A stretch of DNA of 64,000 nucleotides from Actinomycetota bacterium (GTDB taxonomy: Bacteria > Actinomycetota > Acidimicrobiia > Acidimicrobiales > Iamiaceae): contig JACPNX010000010.1 of NCBI GenBank assembly GCA_016185275.1, forward strand, positions 88,427 to 152,426. Direction: 5' to 3'. The notes below the pieces were generated by a model. The model was given only the letters and a program-made list of their open reading frames with translations. It was not told the origin of the DNA and ran no database searches. The translations under genes and the position numbers were made by a program. Below, piece after piece: positions 18,243 to 27,494 of this stretch (position 1 is the first letter of the stretch; each line of letters opens with the position of its first letter).

Positions 18243-20182
18243 GCGCGCCCCGGGTCGACGGCGCCGCGCCCCCGCGCCGTGAGCGGCCCGCGCGCGCTCC
18301 CAGGCGATGGGTCCGGCGCTCCGTCGTCGGGGTGTTGCTCGTCGTCGTGCTCGGTGGCGCCTTCGCCGCGCTCCAGCTGGCCCGCGCCGCGTCGTCGCTG
18401 CGGGAGGCGTCGAGCGGGTTGCGGCGCGCCCGAGTGGTCGTCCTCGGGGGCGACGTGCAGAGCGCACGGGTGCAGATCCGAGAGGCCGGCGACCGTTTCG
18501 CGATGGCCCGCAAGGATCTGGACGGACCGCTGATCGGGTTGGCGGCGCGGCTGCCTGCGATCGGCGGCAACGTCGAGCTCGCCCGGTCGCTGAGCCGTAG
18601 CGGGACGACGCTGGCGGCCGACGGCGACCGGTTGCTGGCCGCCGCCGACCCCGAGCGGCTGGCGCCCAGGCAGGGCCGCTTCCCCCTCGATCGCCTCCGG
18701 GGGCTGGCGGCCAACATGGTCGCCGTGCGCGCCGACGTGCGCCGGGCGAGCGGCGAGGCCGGCTCGGTCCGAGGTTGGCTGGTCGGCCCGGTGGGCTCGG
18801 CCCGCCGGCGCTTCACCACCGAGGCCGACGGCCTGGCCCGCGACCTCGCGAACGCCAGCGACGCGCTGGTCGTCGCCACACGGATGCTCGGCGAGACCCG
18901 CGCCCAGCGCCTCTTCCTGGCCGTCCAGAACCCGGCCGAGCGGCGTGGCACCGGCGGCATCATCGGCAACTGGGGCATCATCACCGCCGACCGCGGCAAG
19001 GTCGAGCTCACCAAGTTCGGCCGGGACACCGAGCTCAACCGGATGTCGGCCCGCCTGCCCCCCACCCCTCCTCCGCCCGGCACGAACCTCGACCTCGGGC
19101 CGCGCTACGACGGCAGCCGCGTCTGGCAGAACGTGAACCTCGACGTCGACTTCGCCGACGTGTCGTCCTACATCCTCGCCAGCTACCGGAGCGCGTCCGG
19201 CCAGCAGCTCGACGGCGTGGTGGGTGTCGACCCACTCGGGCTGGCCGCGCTCCTCGCGCTGAGCGGGCCCGTGCGGGTGCAGGGCCTGGACCGGCCGGTG
19301 AACGCGGCCAACGTCGTGGAGGTCACGCTGCTCTCCGCGTACTCGAAGCCCAAGCCCGAGCGGGTGGAGCTCCTGGGCCGGGTGGCCAAGGAGGTGTGGG
19401 CCAACCTGACCAACCCCAAGGCCCGCCTCACCCCCAAGGTGATCCGCGGCCTGGCCCGGGCCACGAGCGCCGGTCACCTCCGGGTGTGGTCCGCCAACCC
19501 CGCGGATGCACCGGTCCTCGATCGCCTCGGCGTGAGCGGTCACCTTGCCAAGCCCGCTGGCGACGGCCTGCTGGTCGTGTCCTCGAACGGAGCCGCCAAC
19601 AAGGTCGACCTGTTCGTACGGCGCAGCATCCGCTACGAGGTGGAACTGCGCCCATCGGCCGACGGGCGCAGGGCGGCGGTGCGCGGGTCGATCACCATCG
19701 GCTTCCGCAACGACGCTCCGGCCACCGGGCTCCCGTCGTACGTCCTCGGGCCGGCCCCGTCGGATCCGGGGCTGTTCCCGGGGATGAGCCGGGCTCTCGT
19801 GCAGGTGCTCACCCCGCTCGGCGTGCGCACGATGCAGGTGGGGGGGACGGCCCGCACGTTCGAGTCGTCGGGGGTGCCGGGCTGGCTGGCCGCGGGCACG
19901 TCGATCGACGTTCCACCCAAGCGCTCGCTCGACCTGCGCCTGACCGTGGAGGGCACGGTGCCGCTGGACCGGGGCGCGTACCGCCTCGAGCTCCCGGTGC
20001 AGCCGGGCGTCAACCCCGACCAGATCGAGGTCCGCATCCGGGTGGTGGGCGGCCGGCTCGAGCCGCCGGGGCCGCTCGGACCCGGAGAGCAGGCCGCCTC
20101 GGCGGGGGACCGGACGTGGTCGTGGCGCGCGACGCTCGACCGGCCGCGCCGCATCGCCGTCGCCCTGAGGCCCGAGCGTTGA
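18239..20182 (+). CDS. DUF4012 domain protein of the polysaccharide operon
   Basis: The 647-residue protein has one N-terminal membrane helix (RSVVGVLLVVVLGGAFAALQ) and a long extracellular part. The segments FLAVQNPAERRGTGGIIGNWG and LDGVVGVDPLGLAALLALSG are typical of DUF4012 proteins, which recur in capsule and exopolysaccharide loci. The molecular role is unknown; a helper in export or surface attachment of the polymer is an inference from context. The GTG start overlaps the ligase-like stop (GTGA), indicating coupled translation. Confidence 0.82.
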   Translation: MSAPRVDGAAPPRRERPARAPRRWVRRSVVGVLLVVVLGGAFAALQLARAASSLREASSGLRRARVVVLGGDVQSARVQIREAGDRFAMARKDLDGPLIGLAARLPAIGGNVELARSLSRSGTTLAADGDRLLAAADPERLAPRQGRFPLDRLRGLAANMVAVRADVRRASGEAGSVRGWLVGPVGSARRRFTTEADGLARDLANASDALVVATRMLGETRAQRLFLAVQNPAERRGTGGIIGNWGIITADRGKVELTKFGRDTELNRMSARLPPTPPPPGTNLDLGPRYDGSRVWQNVNLDVDFADVSSYILASYRSASGQQLDGVVGVDPLGLAALLALSGPVRVQGLDRPVNAANVVEVTLLSAYSKPKPERVELLGRVAKEVWANLTNPKARLTPKVIRGLARATSAGHLRVWSANPADAPVLDRLGVSGHLAKPAGDGLLVVSSNGAANKVDLFVRRSIRYEVELRPSADGRRAAVRGSITIGFRNDAPATGLPSYVLGPAPSDPGLFPGMSRALVQVLTPLGVRTMQVGGTARTFESSGVPGWLAAGTSIDVPPKRSLDLRLTVEGTVPLDRGAYRLELPVQPGVNPDQIEVRIRVVGGRLEPPGPLGPGEQAASAGDRTWSWRATLDRPRRIAVALRPER

Positions 20183-20204
20183 CCCGCGCGGCCGGCCCGG
20201 GACG

Positions 20205-20210
20205 TAGACT
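20205..20210 (+). promoter_or_regulatory. Possible internal promoter before the tyrosine autokinase
   Basis: TAGACT sits in the 103-bp gap between the DUF4012 gene and the kinase gene, the longest break in this operon. It could give the kinase and glycosyltransferase their own transcript. Confidence 0.3.
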
Positions 20211-20285
20211 CACGGTCCTGCGCCATCGATGCACGACACCGCCCCGGCCGGTGCCGGCGCGCACCCACCACGGAGCCTTCCTGTC

Positions 20286-22106
20286 ATGAGCAACAACTGG
20301 AGCGACGTCGTCCTCCAGCGCGACCTGCGTGACTACATCCGCACGCTGCGGCGGCGCTGGCTGACCGTCGCGATGATGGTCGTGTTGTTCCTCGCGCTGG
20401 CCGGAGGGCTCGACGCCACGCGGCCCAGGGTCTACGCGGCCACCGCCCGGTTGCTCGTCGAGCGACCGCCGGGCAGCGCTCAGCTCGACACCGTCCCCGC
20501 GAACCGCCAGGACGCCGATCGGAACCTCCAGAACGAGATCGCCTTCCTCCAGTCGGGGGCGGTCAAGACCGCGGTCCGCCAGCGGCTGGGGTTCTCGCCC
20601 GACGTGACCGTCTCGGGCTCCACCGCCGCCGACGTGATCTCCGTGACGGCGCGCAGCCGCAAACCCGCCACCGCCGCCCTGATCGCCAACGTCTACGCCG
20701 ACTCGTTCAGCGAGCAGCGCCGCCAGACGAAGCTCCAGGACTACCTCAAGTCGGCGGGGGCCCTCCAGAGCCAGATCGACGCCACCAACAAGGCGGCATC
20801 CGACATCACCGCCAAGCAGGCGGACCTGAACGGCCAGATCGCGGCAGTGAAGGCCAACCCCGCCCTCGATCCCGCGACGCGGGCAAGCCAGGTGGCGGCG
20901 ATCGAGAACCTGCTGAAGGACTACAACGCGACGAACCAGTCGAAGCTCGCGGGGCTGCGCAGCGAGCTCCAGCTGCTGCAGGGCACCCAGCAGCAGTTCG
21001 TCGCGCAGGCCCAGCTCGTGCAGACCAGCGGGGCCCGGATCATCAGCGAGGCCACGCCGTCCACCGCTCCGGTCTCACCCAAGCCCGTGCGCGACCTCGC
21101 GCTGGCGGGGTTCCTCGGGCTGGCCGTCGGCGTGGTGCTGGCCTTCGTGCGCGACCACCTCGACGACTCGCTGCTGTCCCGGGACGACCTCGAGCGGGCC
21201 TCGGGCCTGCGCATCCTCGGCATGGTGCCTCGCCTCGACGGCGTGGCGCAGCGCCACCCGGTCACCATGCTCGATCCCCAGGCGCCCGCGTCGGAGGCCT
21301 TCCACTCGCTGCGCACCGCATTGCAGTTCATCTCCGTCGACCGGCAGCTCGAACGGGTGCTCATCACCAGCAGCCTGACCGGGGACGGAAAGACCACGAC
21401 GGTGGCGAACCTCGCCGTGTCGCTCGCACGCACCGGCCGGCGGGTGATCTGCGTGGGGTGCGACCTGCGCCGCCCCGCGCTGCACGACCAGTTCGGCGTG
21501 CGCGACGACATCGGGTTCACCTCCGTCCTGCTCGGTGACGTGTCCCTGCAGGACGCGCTCCAGCCCGTGCCCGACGTCCGCAACCTCTGGGTGCTCGCAT
21601 CCGGGCCGAAGCCTCCGAACCCTTCGGAGCTGCTGGCCACCAACGCCGCAGGGCGGCTGCTGCGCGAGCTGTCCGCCGAGGCCGACCTGGTGCTGATCGA
21701 CAGCCCGCCGCTCCTGCCCGTGGCGGACGCTCAGGTGCTCACCGCCTACGTCGATGCCGTGGTGCTCGTGGCCAGCGTCGGCACGACGAACCGTCACGCC
21801 ATCGCGCACGCGGCCGAGACCCTGGCCGAGATCGGCGCGCCGACCATCGGCACGATCCTCAACCGGGTCGACGACTTCTCCTCCTACGGCTACGGCTACG
21901 GGTACGGCGACTCGAAGCGCAAGGACGGCAGGTGGGGACGCAGTCGACGGCGACCGAGCCGCCGGCGTCGGCGCGCGGGCCGCGCCGGCGAGACTGGGAC
22001 GATCGACGCCATCCCCGCCGAGCGCGAGCTGCCCGGCGACGAGTCCGCGGGCGGGCGCGAACCGGCCGCGGCCCCGGCGCGGGAGCCGGTGGGAGAGCGG
22101 GGTTGA
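20286..22106 (+). CDS. Polysaccharide co-polymerase / tyrosine autokinase (Wzc/CapAB-type)
   Basis: The 606-residue protein joins a Wzz-like chain-length domain (helices near 27-42 and 271-288 with a coiled-coil loop between) to a BY-kinase domain. The kinase has Walker A SSLTGDGKTTT (about 362-372), Walker A' VGCDLRRPAL and Walker B LVLIDSPPLL. A C-terminal tyrosine cluster (SSYGYGYGYGD) is the expected autophosphorylation site, followed by a basic Arg-rich tail. It would control polymer length and export. The ATG at 20286 is preferred; an in-frame ATG at 20229 adds 19 residues. Confidence 0.9.
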   Translation: MSNNWSDVVLQRDLRDYIRTLRRRWLTVAMMVVLFLALAGGLDATRPRVYAATARLLVERPPGSAQLDTVPANRQDADRNLQNEIAFLQSGAVKTAVRQRLGFSPDVTVSGSTAADVISVTARSRKPATAALIANVYADSFSEQRRQTKLQDYLKSAGALQSQIDATNKAASDITAKQADLNGQIAAVKANPALDPATRASQVAAIENLLKDYNATNQSKLAGLRSELQLLQGTQQQFVAQAQLVQTSGARIISEATPSTAPVSPKPVRDLALAGFLGLAVGVVLAFVRDHLDDSLLSRDDLERASGLRILGMVPRLDGVAQRHPVTMLDPQAPASEAFHSLRTALQFISVDRQLERVLITSSLTGDGKTTTVANLAVSLARTGRRVICVGCDLRRPALHDQFGVRDDIGFTSVLLGDVSLQDALQPVPDVRNLWVLASGPKPPNPSELLATNAAGRLLRELSAEADLVLIDSPPLLPVADAQVLTAYVDAVVLVASVGTTNRHAIAHAAETLAEIGAPTIGTILNRVDDFSSYGYGYGYGDSKRKDGRWGRSRRRPSRRRRRAGRAGETGTIDAIPAERELPGDESAGGREPAAAPAREPVGERG

Positions 22107-23362
22107 CCGGGGGCGCCGGCGGCTGGGTGACCGTCCGCTCGGCGCCGCCACACCGACCGGCGGGTGAGCGCGTGGCTCTCTGCCACGAGTGGACGATCCA
22201 GTACGCCGGCTCGGAGCGTGTCACCGCCGAGATCGCCAAGGTCATCGATCCCGACTCGTGCTACACGGCGGCAGTCGAGGGGGGCACCGAGCGCATCGTC
22301 TTCGGGGATCGTCGCATCGAGACGTGGTCCTTCGGGCTGCGGCCCAGGGTCCGGGACAACTGGCCGAAGCTCCTGCCGGTGCTGCCCCTGGCCTGGCGAG
22401 GCGTCGACCTCGGCGGTCATCGCCTGGTCGTGACCAGCTCGCACTCGTGCGTGAACGCGGTCCCGGCCTCGCCCGGGTCCATCCGCCTGTCGTACTCGCA
22501 CACGCCCATGCGCTACGCCTGGTGCTGGCGGGAGGAGCTGCGCCGGGTTCCGCGCGCGCTGCAACCCGCGTGGCCGGCCGTGGCGGCGGCGCTGCGGAGG
22601 GCCGATCGGGGTTGGTCCGAGCGGGTCGACGCCTTCGCCTGCAACTCGGCGTTCGTGGCCGAGCGCATCGCCCGGTTCTACGGCCGCGAGGCGACGGTCG
22701 TGCCGCCGCCGGTCGACGTGGACGCCTTCACCCCGGGCGACGACCCCTCGCCGCGCGACGTGTTCGTGGTCGTCGGACGGTTGGTGTCGTACAAGCGGGT
22801 CGACGTCGCCATCCGGGCCGCGGCCCGGGCGGGGGTCGACCTCGTGGTCGTCGGCGACGGCATCGAGCGGTCTCGCCTGGAAGCGATGGCCGGGCCGAAC
22901 GTCCGCTTCACGGGGGCGGTCGACCAGGAGGCGCTCCTCGGGTGGTACCGGCGGGCGCGGGCGCTGGTGATACCCGGGGTGGAGGACTTCGGGATCGGCC
23001 CGCTGGAAGCGCAGGCGTGCGGGACGCCGGTGCTGGCGCGAACGGAGGGAGGCACCTCCGAGACGGTGCTCGACGGCACCACCGGGCGCCTCGTGGCCGG
23101 TGAGGACGTCGAAGCCTGGGCCGACGCTCTGGCCTCGTTCGACTCCGCCCGCTACGCGCCGGCCGCCTGCCGCGACAACGCGCTGCGGTTCTCGCCGGAC
23201 CGCTTCCGCTCCCGGTTCCGCGCCTTCGTCCGCCAGCACGCGCCCGACGTGGAGCTACCGGCCGAGGCGGAGCCGGCCGAGGCGGAGCCGGCCCCCGTTC
23301 CACCGATCTCGGGAGGAGCCGGCTACGAGGATCGCTCCATCCGGAACGACGCCTCGTTGTAG
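22103..23362 (+). CDS. GT4-family glycosyltransferase
   Basis: The 419-residue GT-B enzyme has CHEWTIQYAGSERV near the N terminus. The C-terminal nucleotide-sugar domain has VVGRLVSYKRVDVAIRAA and the E-x7-E-like pattern PGVEDFGIGPLEAQACGTPVLA. It probably adds one sugar to the lipid-linked repeat unit. The TTG at 22103 overlaps the kinase stop by 4 nt and follows gggagag; GTG at 22127 or 22172 are alternatives. The tail carries an AEPAEAEP repeat. Its last 40 bp overlap the end of the convergent sulfotransferase gene. Confidence 0.85.
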   Translation: MTGGAGGWVTVRSAPPHRPAGERVALCHEWTIQYAGSERVTAEIAKVIDPDSCYTAAVEGGTERIVFGDRRIETWSFGLRPRVRDNWPKLLPVLPLAWRGVDLGGHRLVVTSSHSCVNAVPASPGSIRLSYSHTPMRYAWCWREELRRVPRALQPAWPAVAAALRRADRGWSERVDAFACNSAFVAERIARFYGREATVVPPPVDVDAFTPGDDPSPRDVFVVVGRLVSYKRVDVAIRAAARAGVDLVVVGDGIERSRLEAMAGPNVRFTGAVDQEALLGWYRRARALVIPGVEDFGIGPLEAQACGTPVLARTEGGTSETVLDGTTGRLVAGEDVEAWADALASFDSARYAPAACRDNALRFSPDRFRSRFRAFVRQHAPDVELPAEAEPAEAEPAPVPPISGGAGYEDRSIRNDASL

Positions 23363-24285
23363 TGGGCCCGGGCCACGGGCTCGGTGATCTCGAAGATCCT
23401 GGCCCGGCGAGCGTGTGCGGTGCTGTCGAGGCGGGCGTCGAGCAGCCGGGCGCTGTCCCGGGCGAAGTCCTGGACCTTGCGGCCCCGGGCCTCGACCCGG
23501 TTGCCGCCGGATGTGAGGCGCTGAACCCGGCGCCGGACCCTGGCCGACCACGGCAGCCCGAGGTGCACGGCCACCGAGCGGAACCCCGCCACCGGGTCAC
23601 GGCTGAGGTCCTCGTGGCGGACGACGACGACCCCCGGGGTGTGGGCCTCGCTGAGCATGACGCGGTTGAGCACCCGCCACAGCACCGCGGCCGCCTCCCA
23701 GTCCGTCTCCCAGTCCGCCCCGAGCACGTCGAGGTCGTCCCCCAGGTGGCGGGCCACGAGCTCCTCCTGGTCGCGGAGGGCGGCGAGCCAGTCCCGAGCG
23801 GGCCAGCCCAGCCGGTCGAAGCTGTGGACCACGGCAACGGGGTGCCGCAGGAGGACGGCGGCCCGGAAGCCGTGCTCGCGCACCAGGTAGCCGGTCAGCA
23901 GGCAGCCGACCGGATCCTTGACCAGCGCCGTGCGGTGCAGGGGGTTGACCTTGGCCCAGCGGAAGGTGAAGCGCCCTCGCGACCCGGCCAGGCGCTTGGC
24001 CCGAGCCTTCCAGGCGGAATCGCGTGCGTACACCGCCGTGCGGAAGCGGACGTCGTAGCGCTGGAGCGCCTCGACGAGCCGCCGCGCCTGCGGCTCCTCC
24101 GCGCTGTCGTTGTCCACCCACCAGTAGCGCCTCGTCACGCCCTCGATCCCGGCGTCGGGGTTGAACGGCTCGTGGAGGTAGTCGACCGACGCCGGCGTGG
24201 CCAGGACCTTGCCGGCGAACGTGGTTCCGCTGCGGGGGACGCCGGTCAGCAGTGCCCACCGGCGTGGCGGGGGGATCGGTGTCAT
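23323..24285 (-). CDS. Sulfotransferase, PAPS-dependent (first of two)
   Basis: The 320-residue protein carries the 5' phosphosulfate loop as LTGVPRSGTTFAGKVL near the N terminus and a 3'-phosphate motif as LLRHPVAVVHSFDRLGW in the middle, both classic for sulfotransferases using PAPS. It would sulfate a sugar or lipid carrier in the cytoplasm. It is the last gene of a minus-strand operon; its ATG overlaps the flippase stop by 4 nt. The upstream N-terminal extension of this frame is a shadow of the flippase gene. Confidence 0.82.
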   Translation of the reverse strand: MTPIPPPRRWALLTGVPRSGTTFAGKVLATPASVDYLHEPFNPDAGIEGVTRRYWWVDNDSAEEPQARRLVEALQRYDVRFRTAVYARDSAWKARAKRLAGSRGRFTFRWAKVNPLHRTALVKDPVGCLLTGYLVREHGFRAAVLLRHPVAVVHSFDRLGWPARDWLAALRDQEELVARHLGDDLDVLGADWETDWEAAAVLWRVLNRVMLSEAHTPGVVVVRHEDLSRDPVAGFRSVAVHLGLPWSARVRRRVQRLTSGGNRVEARGRKVQDFARDSARLLDARLDSTAHARRARIFEITEPVARAHYNEASFRMERSS

Positions 24286-25721
24286 GGGGCGACCGGGAGG
24301 TCGGCGACCAGCTCCGGCGCGGGGACGGCGTGGGGCTCGAGGGGGCGGTGCAGCACGATCAGCATGAGCGCGAACGACACGGAGTTGCGAACCGCGAGGG
24401 CGCCGGCGTAGGCGATGGCGCCGCCCCGGATCCCGTTCGACGGGGCGAGCACGACCAGCCCGACGAGCATGACCACCACCCCGGTGGCCGCGCTCGCCAC
24501 CTCCCAGCGTTCGTAGCCGGTCATGGCCAGGAAGTCCGAGCACGGCCCCGTGACCGCGTTGACGAGCTGGCCCACGGCCATGATGACGAGCAGGCTCTTG
24601 CCGGCGGCGAAGCCGCTGCCGCCCAGGACGGCCAGCACGCGGCCCGGCACGGCGAGGAACACGGCGAGGAAGGGGAGGTAGCACAGCACCGACAGGACCA
24701 CGGCCGTGGCGGCGTCGCGCCGGAGCCCTCGCCGGTCACCCCTGCTCGAGTGGCGGGCGAACCGGGGGGCGTACACGCTGCTGAGCGCGACGATGTTCAA
24801 CGTCGCGACGGCCACGGCGCGGCCGGCCACGCCGAACACGCCGACGTCCCTGGCCCGAACGACGAATGGCAGGACGAGGAACGGCATCGTCCACAGGAGG
24901 ATGTTCAGGGCGGTCAGCATCGTCAGATGGAACAGGCTGCGCCGGTCCAGCACGACCGCCGCGGCCGCGCGGCGGCGCTCGGCGACAGCCGGTCGACGGG
25001 CCCGCTCGGCCGGGTGGCCGCGGTCGACGAGGAGCAGCCACCCGGTGACCGGTACGGCCAGCAGCGTGGCCGCACCGAGCGCCACCCCGGCGCCGGCCGA
25101 CAGGTGGCCGCCCGCGAGGCGGACCATCAGCACCACCACCACGAGCAGCACGCTGGCCAGGCTGAACTCGGCGAACAGCGACAGGTCGACGTGCCCGCGC
25201 GCCTTGAGCACGTCGGCCATGAGCCGGGTGGAGGCGAAGGCGACCGCGCCGACGAACGCCCACGCCGCGACCAGCGCCGCGTCGCCGTGCAGCAGCCCGA
25301 CGGCGGCCGCCGCGGCCATCAGTGCGGCACCCACCATGCCGAAGCCCCCGCCCAGGAGGTTGACCGCGCGCCGGGCCCGCGCCACGAGCGCATCGGCTTC
25401 CGCGACGCGCCCCGCCGCCTCCATCGCCGCGGCGCGACGCAGGACGTAGGCCGGGAGCCCTGCCGCCAGCAGGTTGCCGCCGACCCGCGACCACGAGTTC
25501 CACACGAAGAACAGGCCGAGCCCGGCCGGGCCGACCGTGCGGCCCAGCACCCCGTTCTGCACGAGCGTGGTGAGCGAGCCCAGGCCCCGCATGGCCAGGG
25601 CCCGCCCGACGCGGAACAGACCCGGGCGGTCGCGGGGGCCCGGCCCGCGTGCCGCCCCGTCGGATGCGGAAGCCTCGGGCGAGACGTTCGAGTCGCCGTC
25701 CGGCGCGGCGACTCCGGTCAC
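24282..25721 (-). CDS. Polysaccharide flippase (Wzx/MATE-like)
   Basis: This 479-residue protein has about twelve to fourteen membrane helices and the N-terminal pattern GSLTTLVQNGVLGRTVGPAGLGLFF of the oligosaccharide flippase (PST) family. It would move the lipid-linked repeat unit across the membrane for polymerisation by the ligase-like protein encoded at 16.7 kb. The GTG start overlaps the upstream sulfotransferase stop (GTGA) and its stop overlaps the next ATG (ATGA). Confidence 0.87.
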   Translation of the reverse strand: MTGVAAPDGDSNVSPEASASDGAARGPGPRDRPGLFRVGRALAMRGLGSLTTLVQNGVLGRTVGPAGLGLFFVWNSWSRVGGNLLAAGLPAYVLRRAAAMEAAGRVAEADALVARARRAVNLLGGGFGMVGAALMAAAAAVGLLHGDAALVAAWAFVGAVAFASTRLMADVLKARGHVDLSLFAEFSLASVLLVVVVLMVRLAGGHLSAGAGVALGAATLLAVPVTGWLLLVDRGHPAERARRPAVAERRRAAAAVVLDRRSLFHLTMLTALNILLWTMPFLVLPFVVRARDVGVFGVAGRAVAVATLNIVALSSVYAPRFARHSSRGDRRGLRRDAATAVVLSVLCYLPFLAVFLAVPGRVLAVLGGSGFAAGKSLLVIMAVGQLVNAVTGPCSDFLAMTGYERWEVASAATGVVVMLVGLVVLAPSNGIRGGAIAYAGALAVRNSVSFALMLIVLHRPLEPHAVPAPELVADLPVAP

Positions 25722-26581
25722 GCCAGGTCCCAGCGGCCCGCCACGTCGATGCCCACGAGATCGGTCAGGCCGCGGACCTCGGCGGCGAGCTCTGCGTCGA
25801 CCCGCCGCAGCACCGCGGGTTCGGCGACCGGACGGTCTTCGCCGAACCGCCGGTACAGCGACCGTTGGACCACCGCGGCTCTCTTGACCCGGCCCACGAC
25901 TCCCGGAAGGCCCAGCGCCCGCGCGCCGAGAGCGGCGCGCTTCGCGTTGCGAGCCACGAACGCGACGCGCGGCCGGGAGGCGGGCAGCGACGCGCTGCGG
26001 AGCTCGCCGGGCAGCGCGAACCGGTCGATGCCGAGCCAGTCCGACAGGCCGTCGGCGAAGCCCTGCGGGTCGTCCACCAGGTCGTCGAACAACGCCACGC
26101 GGATGCGGTCCGCCCCGAAGCGCTCGACGTACGGTCGCAGGTGGCTGGTGTAGCGGCCGTGGTCGATCAGCTCGTCGACGTCGCGCAAGGCGGCCTCGAA
26201 GGTGCCCGTGTAGAGGTTGTGCTTGCGCATGTGCAGGTAGGACGAGAAGGCCCGCTCCCCGGGACGGCGCAACGTGACCATGAGCCGGACGCCCGGCAGG
26301 TCGTGCGCGATCCGTTCAGCAGCCGCAGGGGAGAACAGGTAGTCGTGGCAGACCTCGGCGACAACCGGCGCACCAGCCGGATCGCCGATCCGGTGCCGGT
26401 ACCAGTCGAGGCCGCGGTCGTAGTACCGGTCGAAGAAGAAGACGTCCTTGGCCGGCGCCACATGGACACCAGGGTGGGCGTCGAGCACGTCGGCCAGCCA
26501 CGTGGATCCGGCCTTGTCGGGCCCGATGTACAAGAAGTTCGGGAGCGCTCCGTGGCCGGTGCGCTGGCCGGATCGAGTCAC
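25718..26581 (-). CDS. Sulfotransferase, PAPS-dependent (second of two)
   Basis: The 287-residue protein has a PAPS-binding loop at NFLYIGPDKAGSTWLADVL and a 3'-phosphate site at TLRRPGERAFSSYLHM, so it is a heparan/NodH-like sulfotransferase. It differs clearly from the other sulfotransferase in the operon, so the two may modify different positions. The GTG start overlaps the sugar-transferase stop by 4 nt, and its stop overlaps the flippase GTG. The upstream in-frame extension lies inside the sugar-transferase gene. Confidence 0.85.
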   Translation of the reverse strand: MTRSGQRTGHGALPNFLYIGPDKAGSTWLADVLDAHPGVHVAPAKDVFFFDRYYDRGLDWYRHRIGDPAGAPVVAEVCHDYLFSPAAAERIAHDLPGVRLMVTLRRPGERAFSSYLHMRKHNLYTGTFEAALRDVDELIDHGRYTSHLRPYVERFGADRIRVALFDDLVDDPQGFADGLSDWLGIDRFALPGELRSASLPASRPRVAFVARNAKRAALGARALGLPGVVGRVKRAAVVQRSLYRRFGEDRPVAEPAVLRRVDAELAAEVRGLTDLVGIDVAGRWDLA

Positions 26582-27435
26582 CCGAGCGCGGCCGCGCCCT
26601 CGATGTCGACCTGCTCGAGCGGCATGGCCCTGGTCGACGGGGCGCGAACCGGCTCCTGGCCGAGGGCCGGGGCGGGGTCGGGGAGGGTGCGGGCGACCGC
26701 CCGCACCGCGGCGCGCTCGTCGCCGGCCACGAAGCCGGAGCCCCACACCGCGGCGGGAACCTCGTCGAGGGCCACGCCCCTACCCGAGAGAGCCTGGGCT
26801 GCCGTTCTCCAGAGGATCCACAGGTCCATGCGAACGCTCCCGCCGACCAAGTAGGCGAGATCGTACTCGGGTCGGCTGCTCACGGCGTCGTCGGTGTGGG
26901 CCCCGACCTGCCACAGGCCGGTGCAGCCCTGGCGGACCAGCTCCCGTGACCACTCCCAGCCGGCGTCCGCCACCTCGGACGGCATCTTCGGGCGGGGCCC
27001 GACGAGCGTCATCCGCCCGAGCGGCACCAGGAACAGCTGCGGGAGCTCGTCGAGGTGGCGGGCTCGCAGGAACGAGGCGAGCTGCGACACGGGCGCCAGC
27101 GCCACGACCCGCTTGTCGGCGTAGGCCGGCGTGGTGACCGGTAGGGTCCGAAGCTTCGGGAAGCGGATCACCCGCCCGCGGTGCCCGGTGCGCTCGTGGA
27201 CGAAGAACGGCCACGCCCGCAACTGGACGGCCAGGATGGCGGCCAGCGCGACGATGACGGGCAGGGCGACGAGGCACAGCGCGCCCCCGACGATCACGTC
27301 GAACGCCCGCTTCCGGCCCCGCCGCACCCAGACCGCCGTCTGGGTGGGTTCCACCGCGGCGCCGGCGAGCGGTCCCGTCAGGACCGTCGCCGAGCCGACC
27401 GCGGCGAAGGGTGAAGTGGAAGTGCTGTCGTGCAT
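26578..27435 (-). CDS. Initiating sugar-phosphate transferase (WcaJ/PssA-like)
   Basis: The 285-residue protein has one membrane hairpin (FDVIVGGALCLVALPVIVAL) and the bacterial sugar transferase core. PFFVHERTGHRGRVIRFPKLRT, LDELPQLF and MTLVGPRPKMPSE are diagnostic. It transfers a sugar phosphate to undecaprenyl phosphate, the first step of repeat-unit assembly. The C-terminal 50 residues are a less conserved extension. The ATG at 27435 is preferred over a TTG 15 nt upstream. It is the first gene of the minus-strand operon. Confidence 0.88.
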   Translation of the reverse strand: MHDSTSTSPFAAVGSATVLTGPLAGAAVEPTQTAVWVRRGRKRAFDVIVGGALCLVALPVIVALAAILAVQLRAWPFFVHERTGHRGRVIRFPKLRTLPVTTPAYADKRVVALAPVSQLASFLRARHLDELPQLFLVPLGRMTLVGPRPKMPSEVADAGWEWSRELVRQGCTGLWQVGAHTDDAVSSRPEYDLAYLVGGSVRMDLWILWRTAAQALSGRGVALDEVPAAVWGSGFVAGDERAAVRAVARTLPDPAPALGQEPVRAPSTRAMPLEQVDIEGAAALG

Positions 27436-27494
27436 GCGCGCGGCCCCCAACCGTTGTCAGACACGAACCAATTGCTCGCCGGAGCGGGCTGGGT

